A DNA stretch of 64,000 nt, taken from the NCBI RefSeq assembly GCF_954871325.1, contig NC_088775.1:61853561-61917560 (forward strand), in the 5' to 3' direction. How positions within the stretch are numbered: position 1 is the first letter of the stretch; every line of letters begins with the position of its first letter. This DNA comes from Gordionus sp. m RMFG-2023. Taxonomy: Eukaryota; Nematomorpha; Gordioida; Chordodea; Parachordodidae. The position numbers and the translations under genes were made by a program. The notes beneath the pieces are model-generated. The model did not search any database. It was not told the DNA's origin and was given only the letters and a program-made list of their open reading frames with translations. This document shows positions 10,152 to 25,100 of the stretch, piece by piece.

Positions 10152-13100
10152 CTGAATAAAATATTTTGCAAAATTAAAAAAAAAATACTTCTTTGCCATA
10201 ATGATGTATCGATTGACCAAATCGCCGTGTTCAAGCGTTATGGCACGAATGGTGTTCATGTTACGCATGATTAGCAACATCTGCTTAGGCATATCCTTCA
10301 ATATGGACATTATCTTGTCGAAATGGTTTTTAGTGATTATCTTGATAAGTTCGAGATCAGAAGAGGATAGCTTATCGGTGAACAAGGAAGATGAGGAAGA
10401 CATTTTGCCCTTGTTCAAGTTATCTAGGGACCTGAACGATCTAAGGGGTCTTTGGAGTAATATCTCAGCAAAAGACACGTAATCTAGTATGAATGTATAG
10501 TATTTTATAATTTGGATATATCTATATTATACTCTCAAATTTTTTAAAGCGTTAAAATGATATGCTATTTAACCTTTAACACCCAATCTATTGCTATATT
10601 TCTGGAGTTTTTTTTCGTCTCGAGTCAATATCGATGTCCAGAAATGACAGAGGGCTAACCTATCTTTCGGTGGTAGATAATCGTAAAGACCGTGGTCGAG
10701 TACCACAATTTCGGGGGTGCATGATAATGAGGTTTTACTTTTATCCATTTTGCGGATCAAAACTTGTATATATTTTTTTTAATTTTATATAATATGATTA
10801 ATGTAGTGGTCATTTTGAAAATGTTAGCTAAATAAAAGTGTAATTCTTTAAAAAAAATTGAACCACCTGAGATTGCAGACTAATGACGTCATTGAGAATG
10901 GGGCAAACTTAAAAAAGTCATTTTACAAAATTTATGCTAGTTTTATCTTCAAATTAAGGATAAAAGTAGGCTCCATGGAGATCTTGAGATCCTAATTACA
11001 CCACTGAATTAAGAACAATCTCATGGCTTGGCCACTACCTTATAATTTATAATCATTAAAAACTTAGGAAAATATGTAAAAAATAGAAAAACTCTCAGCC
11101 AAAAGAAAACACAAAATAAAATATACTTTGTACATAAAAATAATTGACGAAAAACCTGACATACAATAAAAAAAATTTTATATAATGACCCTACGGGCAA
11201 AATGCTATTTGAACGGAAGAGATTGTAATGACTGGACATAAATAAATATACAGTATTTAGTAATTTAAATACATGTATGCGTTACTACCTAATCCTTATT
11301 AAAATGAATAGTAAATATTACTACCTCCATATTTTTTTTTAAAATTTTTTCTTATATTATAAATTCATTTCATAATTTATGACATTCAATAATGCAAAGA
11401 AAAGGAAGGAAATATAATATTCTTAGATCCATGGATAGAATAATATATTTTATTGATGAGGTTAGCGCCAACCCCTGTAAGCCTCTAAATCATATACATT
11501 TTTAGGAAATCATAAAGATTTTAAGAAAATATTAGACATGAATATGACGTAAAATATTTTTTTTTTCACAATTGATAAAACAATTTTATTAGTGAGAAAT
11601 TATCACTAGAAGATGTTGTAGATTATTTATTTTTACAAATAGAAACTTGCAGAGCCAATTCCACGGCACGGGTTTGTAAAAGCCGGACTCAGATTATTTA
11701 AAAAAAATTTATTTTTTGGCACGGCCCGGGGCTTGTATTTAGTGACACTGTCTGTATTATTTTTTTAAAATTATATTTAAAAAAATTTACTACAGAGTTT
11801 TAAAATAAATAAATTTTGTCCAAAGAAAATATACAATTCAGAATTTATCGGTTCATTCAGGCTAATATGAAATAATTTAATATCTAAGGACGTGTGTCCT
11901 GGTTCGACACCAAACAGCCAGTTATTTATCTTCGCCTAAACAGTTTAATTATATAAAAAAATATTCTTTTAAAAAAACGAAAAAAAAATAAAAAGGAGAA
12001 AAAACCGTATTATTTTAATATTTTGTATCAAATTAATTTTTCAAAAAAATAAGGCCTAACAAGATTAGAACCCTAGACCACGGATTGCTAGGCAGGCATA
12101 AATAGTTTTGGAAAGATGAGCTATTAGAATAAAGTGGTTTTAATCTGTATATAAATTAATCAAATAGATTGGTTGTCAATCTAATCTATTTATTATACCA
12201 TTATTCTATCAGGATGATTGTAGACACCTTTAAATTAAAATAAACACAATTATGTATATATGAACATAGAAATTAAATTTATTATAAAATGTATATTATA
12301 TACAGTAGAGCTGTTAATACTTAAAACAAGCCAAAATAGGGTGTCCTAGTTCAAAAGCTTTTTAGTCTAAACTAAAAAGCAATCAAGTGTCAAAATTAAG
12401 TCGAACCAGGACACACCCTAGTTTTTATTTTATTTTTAATACCAAATAAAAGAGTACATTTGTGTTCATTTTTGGTAAAATGTATTGGTTCCCGTTCTAA
12501 ATCGCTAAAAATTGGGAACATGTCTTATATCTCCTAGAAAATTTTTAAAGTAAATTTGAAATTAATATTAATAGATACTAGGGGACTAAACACTTGTATT
12601 TAAATTGAAAATTTTAAAAAAATCGCTAAAATGGAAGAAATATCATCCATATTCCCAATTTGATTCCCAAAACTGGGATTTTGGATGATATTTCTTCCTT
12701 TTTGGCGATTTTTTTTAAATTTTCAATTTAAATACAAGTGATTAGTCCCCTAGTATCTATTAATATTAATTTCAAATTTACTTTAAAAATTTTCTAGGAG
12801 ATATAAGCCATGTTCCCAATTTTTAGCGATTTTTGTTTTAGCGATTTAGAACCTATCCCAATGTATTTTATATGTAATGTATGTTTGATTGACTAAAAAT
12901 TAAAATTATAATGATTTCTTTCTAAAATGAATGTTTATTTACCAAGTACAGGAAAAATAAAGACAAATTTATATTTTAAGTTATTTTCCAATAATTTATT
13001 GATATTCTATATAAAATGTAATATTAATTGGATTTGGTTATTATATTATATAGTAATTGTTGAAATAGTAACTAATTCTTTCTTTCATATAGTTATGTAA

Positions 13101-16100
13101 TTTTTGATTAATAAAAATCATAAATTAATAACTATTTTATTAAAGACAGATTAAGGTTTTGTAATTTGACTAAAAAAAAATTATTATAATGAGTGAATAA
13201 TTGGTTTAAAAACAATTTTACTTTTATTTATTTAAGTATTTTTTAAAGAGTAATATAAATGGTTTTGAAATAGAAATTAAAATATGAGAAGTATGAGTGC
13301 GATATATCATTCTATGATACAATACAATATTTAAATATATTTATATTTTTTCATTATATAAATAGTCGAATTTTAAATTATTCGATCCACCCCCATATAA
13401 ATTTTTTTAAACCCAGCCCAGGTTGTTGGGAATTTTTTTACCTGACCCGGGTTTATTCTAAAAAATTTATACGGCATGGCCCCTACACCCAGGCTATAAT
13501 AAATATTTTACAGTAATATCATATATTTAAGGAGTTTTTATCCTTACCAAATATAAAATGAGTCCAAAAAGTATAATATCAGTTTCAAAATCTTCAGGTT
13601 ATAATTTAAAGACACTTGATTGTGATATTTATTAATTTATATAATATAATTATAGCTAAGTGCCGTGCAAACTCGGGGGGGGGGCTTAGACAATTTTAAG
13701 AGCGGCCAAGTTTTGTAATTTTATTCAATTATACTAAATACAAGCAAGGCATAAAAAATCCATGTATAAATTTTGAAATGAAAAAAGGTTTGGCATGTTT
13801 ATATGTATTATTACAAAATATTTGATTTATATTTTGATAAAAACAACTTCATTTATTTATTAGTTAAGAAATTAGATTTTTAACGAAATTTAATAAAATA
13901 TTATGAAATCGAATTCAATATGAAATATAAACTTGATAGGAGATAAGATCATAGAAAAAAATTGTTGATGCTATTAAAAACGCAATATATTTTTCCGTAA
14001 TATTAGACTGCACACCAGACAAACTATCAGAAACAATTAACAGTAGTTATACGAAGGCAGAACTTAACAACACCGAAAATAAATGAGCGAGTTGTTGTCT
14101 TTCTAAAAATCGATTCCAGTACTGGCTAGACCTTGATAGAAGCATTTTTATTATTATCTAAGATAATAGAAATTGGATCAAATATGAGAGGATGTTATAA
14201 AGGGGTTAAATCTCGAATATTCCAAATAAATCGGAGAGCGTTTTTTATGCCTTGTGAGTGCCACAGCATAAATCTGCTACTTGATGACATGGCACGATCA
14301 TCATTAGTCGCATAATCATTTTTTAGCGTTGTCCAACGAATATATATTCTCTTTTTGGTTTCTACTCAGCGATGGCAAATTTTGAAGGATTATATGAATA
14401 ATTTTTCGTTAAACCTGCTACATGAAACGTATATTGTCAAAATAACTTAACCTTATTCTTAATAAAATAATAAGATACCTTAAGCAGACATCAGATAAAA
14501 CATAAAATATATACTTCTAATGATCAAAATATCTCAAAAACACAATCTACTCTTAATTTTAATATGCCCTCTCACAAGCACAAAATCACTTTCTTCAATA
14601 CCATTGGATAAATTTTATTGTTTATATAATACTCTTATATTTAATAAAATGATAAAACAAATTAAATTAGGTTAAAAAAATATATTTTTTATTTACACGG
14701 TCTGGATTGATCTTTTTCTTAAGGACCGTGATCCGGTCCGAGGGTATCGGTCCAGTCCGGACAGTGACCTTCACTACCTATGATCCTGTATGGCAAAGGA
14801 CGGACTTGTTATTCTCTCTTTAATTTCAATAGAAAATGATATCGACTCATCGTTAATTATACTGACATAATATTAATATCCTTGCATATAAAAAGGCGAA
14901 GGGGATAAATAAAATTGCAGTATTTTAGTTTATGATTATATTCATTTATAATGTGCGTTACTCATTTATGATTAAAATTTGATAAAATATATAAAGTTCT
15001 CATTGCGAAAAATTATCAAATAGGTAAATCGTTTTTTAAGGGGCAGCCAAATTATATATTTCCCTGGATGGCCAAAAGTCTCGGCATGATGCTGGCTATA
15101 AGTAGACCGTCAATAACTTATTTTAGATTGTTGTATTTCAAAGGTTTATTAAAGTATTATAATCAGTGGCGTGACAGGGGGGGGGGGTTTGGGGTTGAAT
15201 CCTCCCCCCCCCAACCTCCGAAAAAAAAATTTTTTTTTTAAATTTTTTTCTTTTGCGAATAATTTTATTTAAAAACGGTTTCAATTTATAAATAAAATTA
15301 TATAAGATATGAAAATGAAATATATTTAAAAAAACAAATAAGAATTTTCAATTTTAAATGATAACATGGTTTAAAAATATATATTAAAAATTATATGTAA
15401 AATATTAAATAACAATAAAAATATATTGTAAATTTTTTCTAGCATAGTTAAATTAGATATTTATAAATTTAATAATAAAATTTATATTGTTAAACTAATT
15501 AGATTTTAAAAATTTTAATTAATTTTTAAATAAAAGAAAAATTATATAATTTGGTAAATATAATGAGAAAGTAAAAGTGATAATATGTTTGGGATTAAAA
15601 ATTTTAAACCTAGAGTAGTTTCTAGATAGTCCAATCGCTTAAATATTGACGCATCTACGATTGAGGATTTTTATAAAATAAATATTTTTACTCCCCTTAT
15701 TGATACATTTTTATTTCAATTAAAGGAAAGATTTATTAGTCATAATTTTATTCTAAACAGCTTTCATTTTCTTTTGCCGGTTGAGTCTGAATACACTTGA
15801 AACGCGAGAGGATATTAAGTCTCAGAGTTTTATTCTGATGAATTATTAGGATCGTATGATAAGTTACTTTGTGATTTCGAATTTTGGTATAAAAATTTTG
15901 ACAGAATAGAGTACTCTTTGAGACCAAAAAATGCTATGCAGGCCCTTTCCATTGTGATAGCACTTTAGAAGCCCTGCCTAATATCAAAACATTGCTTTTT
16001 ATTTTAGCTACCTTACCGATTAGCACCTGCACTAATGAAAGGTCTTCTTCAATTTTGAAAAGGTTAAACCCCTATTTTAGAAATAGCACCTGTGAAAGCT

Positions 16101-19100
16101 GTTTAAATAATTCGCTAGATAAAAATTTGATTCTATATAAATTAGTCAAATCTCAGAGAAAAATACATCTCTCTTTATAAATTCAAATCATAAAATTGCT
16201 ATAATATTAAACATAAAATTTTTATATTCAATAAGTAATTATAATGAATTCTTTGTCATAATATTTATATATTATACTATTTTTAATAAAAATATTGTAT
16301 TTGCAATAAGTAGTGATCTGTATCGGGCCTAATTTTTCAAGCCAGGCCCGAAATTATTTTAAAAATGTTTTGCCGGCCCGAACCCTAAATTTTTTTAAAA
16401 AAGTTTTGTCGGCCTGGCCTGAATTTATTTAAATATAGAAATTCATTTTTATAATTACTCAGAATAAAATATATATGCTACATGGCGTCTAGTTTTTATA
16501 AATAAAATCAAATATTTTTATTTTACATAAAAAATTTAACATAAAATTGATATATTTTAAAAAAAATTCCAAAGCCCGATCCAACCCGACTCGATTTTTT
16601 TAAAAAAATATTAGGCCCAAACCCGATTTTCCTACTTTTGCAGATCTCTAATAAGAATTATTAATGTTTTATTAATATACTCATTTGTTATCATTAAAAT
16701 AATACATAGTTAAATAAAGGGGTGTTATTTATACTAAAGTATTTTAATAATAAATAAAATCTATAATGAAATTCTCTGCAAAATTTTGTTATATGCAAAA
16801 ATTTAATTAAAATAATTATTTTTAACATAGAATAAGATATATTGAGTGTCATAAAAAATGGGAGGTTTAGGGGGGGGTGGCGATTTTATTCTTCTTTCTA
16901 CACCGAATGGATTGAATTAATTTACAATTGACTAAACATTGATAAAATTTTTAGAATAGCTTTCAGTCACGTAATAATCATAATCTTGTTACTAATATTT
17001 TTTTTCATTTATGCTGGCTACTATAGTGGTTAGACACTAAAATATTCCACCCCCCCCCCCCCCCCCATGGATCAATCCTGGCTATGCCACTGATTATAAT
17101 AGATACATAAAGTAAGAATCATTAAATGTTATATATTATACATAGATATAAAATAGTTAATATCTTTTAGAATTTATTTATTTTTAGTATGATTCTTTGA
17201 AATAATAATCTAATCATTATTATTTTTAAGTTTTTATCAAGAGTTATATAATACTTGTTGAACATTTTATTTTATAAATAATTAAATTTCATATTTAATA
17301 AGAATCTTTTTTATTCACTATATTATATTTTAAAAAAAATATATGTTATGATCGGGGTAATATAGATGTGTGACAACGGCACATGTATTTGACTTTGAAT
17401 TATATAAGTTGCAAGACTCAGGATGAGTCCTATATTATTTTATTTTGGAGAATTATTTATTATTTATTTTACTGTATGATATAAAAGGGCCGATTTTTGC
17501 TAATATTACTATGAGACTTCATTTTTTCAATTTTTATTTTACCAATAAAATTATTTGATATTTTGTGATTTTTGGTTTTTCAAATAATTAGCCTTGACAA
17601 CCATTCTAGAGGAACAACGATATTCTTATTGCGAACAACCAATAATATATTCAAGTTTTGAAAGAACGTGAACGCGTCCCTTTTTGAAGGTGAACGTATA
17701 TGCGAATATAAGATGTTAATATTTCCCTTTCCAAATCAAGTTGTAAGTTAATAAAAATATTATAAAAAACATGGTATTTATTATTAACTGTTTCCGGGAT
17801 GAGGATCAGCATGCACAAAGCCAGTGCAGAAGATTTGTTCGCCGAACATGGAAATTAACTTGGTGTCGATCTAATAAACAATAATATAAATAAAACTGTT
17901 ATATTTGTACTATTAAATAAAGTGATAAGCAGATTGTAATGATACAGTCTCTATCAGTGTTGAATAAATATCTGAAAAATTTCAAAAAAAGATAAAAAAC
18001 ACTTTTCAAAATTTCGTACATATATTTTGAAAAAATGCATCTTCGATACAAAAATTTAAAAATGAGTTTTGACAGACAGGATGTAAAATTTCATTTTATA
18101 TGAAAATACTATATATTTGTAAAATAAATTAATAAACTTATATAACCTTAATTTATCGTGGTTTTTATGACTCAATCATATATCTCTACCACCAATAAGG
18201 CAGATTTGTTGTTTACAAAAACTCAAAGCTTTATAGACATAACAGTGCACTGAGTAATATATTTTATTCAATATTTCCAATTACACGAGAAACATTTGAA
18301 GGATAATCAAGAGCCTTGGCATGTTGAAGAATACTTGGAACATATTATAATCAAATAACAGTTATTGGATGAAGTCTTTAGAGAGTTTGGGATTTACAGC
18401 TACGGAAAAGGTTTCCAATTTCCTCACATTTTTATTGAATAAGATATAAATTTTAGTAATCTTGACAATGATTATAAGAATAATCTATTAGATAAATTTT
18501 AAGTATGGGAAACTAACACCATAAAATTATCCAAATTTTTGGAGGGTATTTTTCATTGAGTTTGAGTCAATTTTTTGACAAAAATTGGTTAAGTTTAGTC
18601 AAATCAATATTTTACCCAACACTTTGTAAATAATATTTAATTGTATTTGACCTTTATTGGACAAATTGTTTAAAATGTTCCATTTTTTTTATTCACCTAA
18701 TTTTCAAAAAATACATGTTGTATTCCATATCAAATCAACTGAAAATTCAACACTAACTAGTAAAAATATAAAATTTTAATTCCCAACTCAGTACTTCATG
18801 AAATATGGTCATCTTTGGAAATGTGAAAATTCCAAAATACACTATATTTAATTTTAAATAACTCAAAAAGTAAATATGCTAAAAACATAATTTAAATTTT
18901 ATTAAATAGCTCTAGAATAGCCAATATGATATGAAATTTATTTTATCGAAAAAAGTCTATTAACAAAAACCAGAAATAGTTTTAAAAAGAAAATTGCGTT
19001 TTTTTCTTTCAATTTTTTTTTACAGAAAGACATTATATCTCCTTGTATAAAGTTCTAGGCTGGGACAAATAATGGTCCAAGAGATTCCGCACCTGGGCCA

Positions 19101-22100
19101 TTCCTCATCAAATCGATCACGATTCGGCCGACTCCTATTAAAAGTTAAATATTTCTGGAATTATTTAGATAGGTAAAAAAATGATAACAACGCCGTTTAT
19201 TTTAGCTCGCTAGCACACCTATTTCCCGAGATATAAGGGCTCATAGGTGCAAAAAATAGCCACAATGGAATCTGTAAAATTTTTTAAATGATTATATCTC
19301 AAAAGCTATTTATATTAAAAAAATATATAATATGGTAGGTAAAAAAAAATCTCTAAAGGACATCAAAAAAATAATAATTGGCGCCAATTTGAGTCTTTAA
19401 CTTCCGGTTTACTTATATTGACCAGTATTTTTAAGCAAAAGGGGAGTTTGTTTTCGAATTTTTTTTTGCTTTTTATTTAGACACCTTATATAAATATATA
19501 TAAGATGTCAAAACCTTGGCGACGCTATCGATTCTTCCGAAATATACATTTTTACCAAAAATTAAGATAAAATAAATGGCGCTTTATGAAATTACGGATT
19601 ATGATTAAAATTTTGTTGCTAACTTACCATTAACAGGATATTTTCACTTTTTATACTTAAAAATTTCGAATTTCTATTAAATATACTAATTAAACTGAGG
19701 GGCAGTGTGGGAAATGCCCATTAGACAATAATGTAACAAATTTCTAATAATAAATATCTTTCGTATAATTTTTAATTATTATTCGTTTTTATTAATAATA
19801 TATAATATAGATAGATAATAATATTCATTCCATAATTTAAGATATATTTAAAACAAAATTTAGTTAATAATTTTTTCTTTGGATATTTCTTTTCACGTAA
19901 GCGTTTTCTTATAATGTAAGATTCCCCTATTGATTGTAAGGATATATTAATGTTATCAATAGCTTCTCGATTAATTATATGAGGAGGAGAATCAATATCT
20001 ACATTGTAATTTAAAGTATAAAAATTGTTTGCTAATTTTTGTCGGCATGAAGAGCATATTAACATATCTAAATTGATTAGTAAAATTTTTTGGGTCACCC
20101 AGGGTAGAATTTTTCTTAGATTCTTGCGATAATGAGCATGTCTTTGTAGATGATTTTGAAATTTTAACATTTGGTATGTCCATCTGTGATATAGAAATTT
20201 TTTTTAATTAATCTGAATATATGTTTATACACTCTTGAAATTCCGAATGTTATTTGTAGACAGACGATAAAATAATAAGCTGCAGACGGGTTGAACTAAT
20301 TAATCTAAACAGGCAAGTTAAAAATATATGTAGAATGTGAGATCGTTTTAAACAGTTTATTTTGTAAAATAATATGCTCGTAAAATATAATCGATAATAT
20401 GCCTAATAAAATATTCTTTTTTACTGTAGTTGTTATACTTATATATTATCGAGCTAATGAGTCATTCGCTATAGTAGCAAAGTAGAGATCTAAAAAATGT
20501 AAAACTTTTTAAGGATGGTGGGTGGGGCAGAACTGGGAAATCTTTATCATATTTCTTATAAACGTGTCAATATTTTTAGTTTCCTTAAGAATAATAGTTT
20601 TAAATCATTAGCGCCATATATTTTTTTTCTGGTAAAAATGTATATTTCGGAAGAGTCGATAGCGTCGCGTAGCCAAGGTTTTGACATCGTATATATATTT
20701 ATAAAAGGTGTCTAAATAAAAAGCAAAAAAAATTTCGAAAACAACTCCCTTTTTTGCTTAAAAATACAGGTAAAGCAATATAAGTAGACCGGAAGTTAAA
20801 GACTCAAAATGACGCGAATTTTTATTATTTTTTGATAGCCCTTTAGAGATTTTATTAATTTACAATATGATATATCATATATATTTTTTTTACTTTAAAT
20901 AGTTTTTGAGATATAAGCATTTTTAAAATTTTACAGAAAAGTGGCTCTTTTTTGCACCTATGAGCTCGTATATCTCGGGAACAGCTTTTCTGGATAAATA
21001 TAAAAAAAATTGTCTGGGAGAGAGCCCATATTTTTTTTATAAAAATTTTGGGCTGGGCTTGAAGAATCAGGCACCAGAGAAATCACTGTGGACATTGGGT
21101 CGTATTTAACATATAAGCTTAGGTATATTGTAGAAAAAAAATAATTGTAAAAATATTTTAACTTTATTTAGCTAATTATTTATAATACATGAAAATCAAT
21201 GGGAAATTAATATTATAATAAACACATTAATTAAATAATATACATTAAATAATTAAATGAATTTGAATATAATTTGGCTTTCATTTTTTCCTTCATGGAA
21301 ACTAATGCATGAAATTTTTGCATTCCGGGAATTCATTTGGCTGTTTAAAATCTATTTTCAAAATTAGTTACCATGCTTATATTTTTAATGTTGCTGACAA
21401 ATATATAATTAATCATAGAGATATTAATTAGCCCATAATTACAAAACATAAATCCATAGGTGTTAGTATATGATTATCATAAGGACGTTGCAAGCTTGCT
21501 CTAACAGCTAACTTCTTAGTAATGTCCCCTAAACTATCGCAAGGAGTTTTGCCAAGTGCAGTTGTAAAAAAATACATATCTGCATTGATTCCAAAATCAT
21601 TCTCATGGTTGTAGAAATTAAAAAGTTTTGTACTGGGTAACAACTCCATCAGAAAAGTATAAAATTATTGAAATTTTTCAGACAAGAACTACAAATTTTT
21701 TGATTAAATATGCTAGAAATAACTGTATCATCCATGTATTAGCCCGTTTAAGATCATAACATATTAAATATGATTTTAACCGAAAGAGTTGCAGCACATT
21801 ACTGGAATTGAAATAACTTTTTTTTATCTCTTTGTAGAATTTAAATAATTTTGGTAAGAAATAAAAGATGTTTATTAATTTTAGGCTAATGGATACGTAA
21901 TTTAATTTCGTAGAGTAAAATTTATCAACAATGCCAACTGTTGCTCTTGGAATAAATTTTCAATATGACTTTATGTCAAATATATTTATTTTGCTTTATT
22001 ATTTTAAGAAGATTAAACTTTGAGAGATTATTTTGAAAAATATGAGATTTATTTGTTATAATAAACCGTAATTTTCTTAATAATATTTAAAATGAAATAT

Positions 22101-25100
22101 TTCTGACGATTACAAAGATCTAATTATCTGACAAAAAAAACTACATCGTTCCCTCAAGATTTGCAAAATTTTTTTGCGGGGCGAAAGTCCATCCTTGAGA
22201 AGCGTGAAGAGATTATTGGGGTTTTATTATCATAGTGGTACTTTATCACTCTTTACAAAATCATTATATATTCCTTATAATGCTTCCAATTGAAGGAGGT
22301 CGGGGAATCGAGTTTATTTGTTTGATTCAGGGTTGTGCATTTGACCGGAAAAATACAAATTCAAATATATGTTTTTTTAAGTTAATTTTAACTTTATTTT
22401 GAATATAATAGTAAAATGAATCTATAATATTAATTTTTTAAATTCATTGTCATTCAATAACTAACATGTAGCTATCTGTAGCAGAGTTTTGTTCTGATCC
22501 ATATTCAATATTATCATTTTCTTTAATATTTTTTAATCAATTTTCCTGATGTCTTAGATCTTCAATCGATTTCTATTTTCACAAGAATATTAACCCAAAT
22601 CGACCTATTTCTTTCTAAGGGAGAAGTAGAACTAGGAATTGTTAGTCTCTTAATGGGCAGGGTGGACAAAGTTTAATCTATTAACTAGGTCGGAATTGAT
22701 TGTTTCTGGTTTCCACATAATTTGCTATATTAAACATGCTGTTTTTGCTTCTGAAATTAAATATATCACTTAAAATATTTTGGTCATCACGATCTTGTAA
22801 AATAGCTAATTCTTGAATTATATCACATACTTGTGAGTTTTCCTCTTGATATTGTGGACACAAAAAATAAGCAAACATTGTGATCACATGTATTTACATC
22901 GTTTTTCCCTTTTTTAAACATATTTTTAATTTATTTTTCCTTAGAATTTTTTAGAGTATATGACCGTATTTGACAGGTCAAATACTTCTAAGGTCAATTG
23001 ACCGGTCAATTGACTGAATTTGACTGGTCAATTGACCGACGTGCCAACTCTGGTTTGATTACATATATATCATATAATATATTAATTTTAAAATTAAATT
23101 ATTTCATTGTTAATTTTATAACTCATAATTTCACTTATTTATAATAATTATTATCATTATTTTTGTTTATTATTTTTATGGTCGACTTAGCTGAGTAAAA
23201 GGGTCACTAAATTAGTCGATTTAGTTGACCAAATTAGTAGTCAGGGCTGTTCCGATATTAAATATCGGATCGGCACCGATATTTAGAGTTTTCCAAAAAT
23301 ATTGGATTTACCCGATACCTGTAAAAAACCGATTCGATCTTTTTATTTTTTTTGTTATTTTATGTATATTTATTTTACATTAATAATATTTTCTAAATAA
23401 TTTTTTATTAAACAATACAAATAAATAACACCCTTTAAATATTATTTATTTTTTAAAATAGATTTATAGTTTTTAATAGTTTTATAAAAATAGAAAGGAA
23501 CACCTAAAATTTTATTATCTTTTTAAAAAATAATGCCTTATTATTTATACTTTAAATAAAGAATTTTTTTAAATATGGTATCTGAATTAGAAAACTGCAC
23601 GGGCTGTCCGTAGCCCGCGGACATCAAAAAAAAATTTCTCGGGTTCGGGCTCGGGTCGGGTTGTAAAAGCTGTCCGACCCGAAAACCCGACCCGACCCGA
23701 AAATATATATAATAATATTAATATCTTAAATAGTTAGTATAATTTATAATATTAATTATAAAATCATATTAACATGTCATGTCATTATTAATTATTATTT
23801 TATAAACCTAACAACCGGATACCAAACTATTTTATTACTAAATTGTGTTTCTCGTAAATTACAGATAAGACATATTTTATGTAAGTTTTATTTATTATTT
23901 AACTAGCCTATACATTGTCTTTTTTAACATTTGTTTTAACCCTTCACTACAAAGGTAGAAAAAACTCCCTTAACTACAAAGGTGGGGTCTATTTTACCCC
24001 AAATTTTGATTAGATATATCTCAAAACTTATTAAAAATTGAGATCTAAAATTTTGAGTATATATTTAAAAAATATTGGAGATAATAAATACAAAATCTTA
24101 GATTAATATTTACTTCCAAAAAAAAGTTAGACAAATTTTCCTAAAATTACTGAAATAAAATTTTCTTTTTCAGTACTTCCTTTAATTATTTTATTATCAC
24201 TAAATAAATTTCAAAAAATTCAAATTTTATTAAATCAATGTTGAATAATGATAATTACATAAATTTTATAAAAAAATATCATATATCAAAAAAAATATTA
24301 ATCATCAAATATGTAAAATTATTAAAAAATAATAATGTAAATATATATCTTAATATTATTATTGAATATTTTTTTCTTAAGAAACTACAGAGGTGGTAGA
24401 TACGTTTTTGGACTTCTCTCTATGGGAGGCTGACAATGCGTATTCTGATGCTAGCGCCGAAGTTGACGAGCTAAAAAAATATCTAGATCCGAAATTATGT
24501 GTTGATGACGATAATATTTTAAAATGGTGGAAAACAAACCATTATGAGTTTCCAAATTTAAGTATTTTAGCTCTTAAATTCCTGGCTATCCCTGCTTCGT
24601 CGGCAGTGAAAGGGCGTTTTCAGCTGCTGGTAGGGCCTTTGAGGAGAGAAGGACTCGTTTAAAGCCAGATAAACTGGACGCCTCTTTATTTATATATCAT
24701 AATTATTCACTTTGTGATAATTTTGATAATGATATTGATGAGGTCAATATATAATATAATATGTTCATTATATTTTTTATATATTTATTAACTTTTACAT
24801 CATATCTATATTCGCATAAATGATGCTTATTATATAATCGTTATAATTTTTAAATTCGCTTGTATATTAATCGTTTTATAATATTTTTTACAAATTTTAA
24901 AAATGCAACTTAATATATATCTTGAATAGATTATGGCCGTCAAATAAACTTTTATTTAAGGTGGCTGAACTGAATAAATACACAAAAATTTTTTTTGGTT
25001 ATTATAATATTAAAACTTAAATTGCAAAATTATATTCGGGTCGGGCTCGGGTCGGGTTGGATTAAAAAATGTGTGCTCGGGCTCGGGTCGGGCTCGGACA

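Larger units (their letters stand above)
15164..17092 (+). mobile_element. hAT with poly-G/C ends, carrying a nested MITE
   Basis: The ends CAGTGGCGTGACAGG and GGCTATGCCACTG are inverse, each next to a long G or C run (15177-15190 and 17050-17066). An 8-bp duplication ATTATAAT flanks it (15156-15163 and 17093-17100). It contains C-terminal transposase remains of the ZMYM1-like lineage (15600-16180). Similar unpaired ends (CAGTGGCGTATCAAGG-type) occur at 56125-56166. A GGGCC MITE has inserted at 16311-16650. The perfect duplication implies modest age despite coding decay. Confidence 0.9.
10763..17788 (-). other. ADCK5: 7.0-kb ADCK5 intron filled with TEs
   Basis: The intron between the LDHGLY and DPHPGN exons. 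It holds two short MITEs (12337-12420 and 12487-12859), a ZMYM1-like hAT remnant (13950-14430), a nested pair of hATs (15164-17092) and a possible solo LTR (17344-17599). GC-rich hAT-like ends without a clear partner lie at 11650-11745, 13385-13500, 13665-13705 and 14695-14770. I see nothing recognisable in 10763-11640 or 12860-13380. Confidence 0.8.

Noticed and set aside
10201-10482. 93-codon plus-strand open frame
   Set aside because: Antisense shadow of the ADCK5 C-terminal exon.
11885-11925. B-box-like GGTTCGACACC suggesting a tRNA
   Set aside because: It matches the terminus of the small MITE at 12337-12420 (GTGTCCTGGTTCGAC), not a tRNA; no A box at the right distance.
18300-18440. Coding-looking words EPWHVEEYLEHIIIK and EVFREFGIYSYGKGFQFPH
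   Set aside because: Two short blocks in an intron with stops on both sides and no family recognised.
23935-24010. Possible piggyBac-like end (TTAACCCTTCACTACAAAGG)
   Set aside because: ACTACAAAGGTGGGGT repeats nearby look suggestive, but no opposite end or TTAA pair was found inside the hAT.
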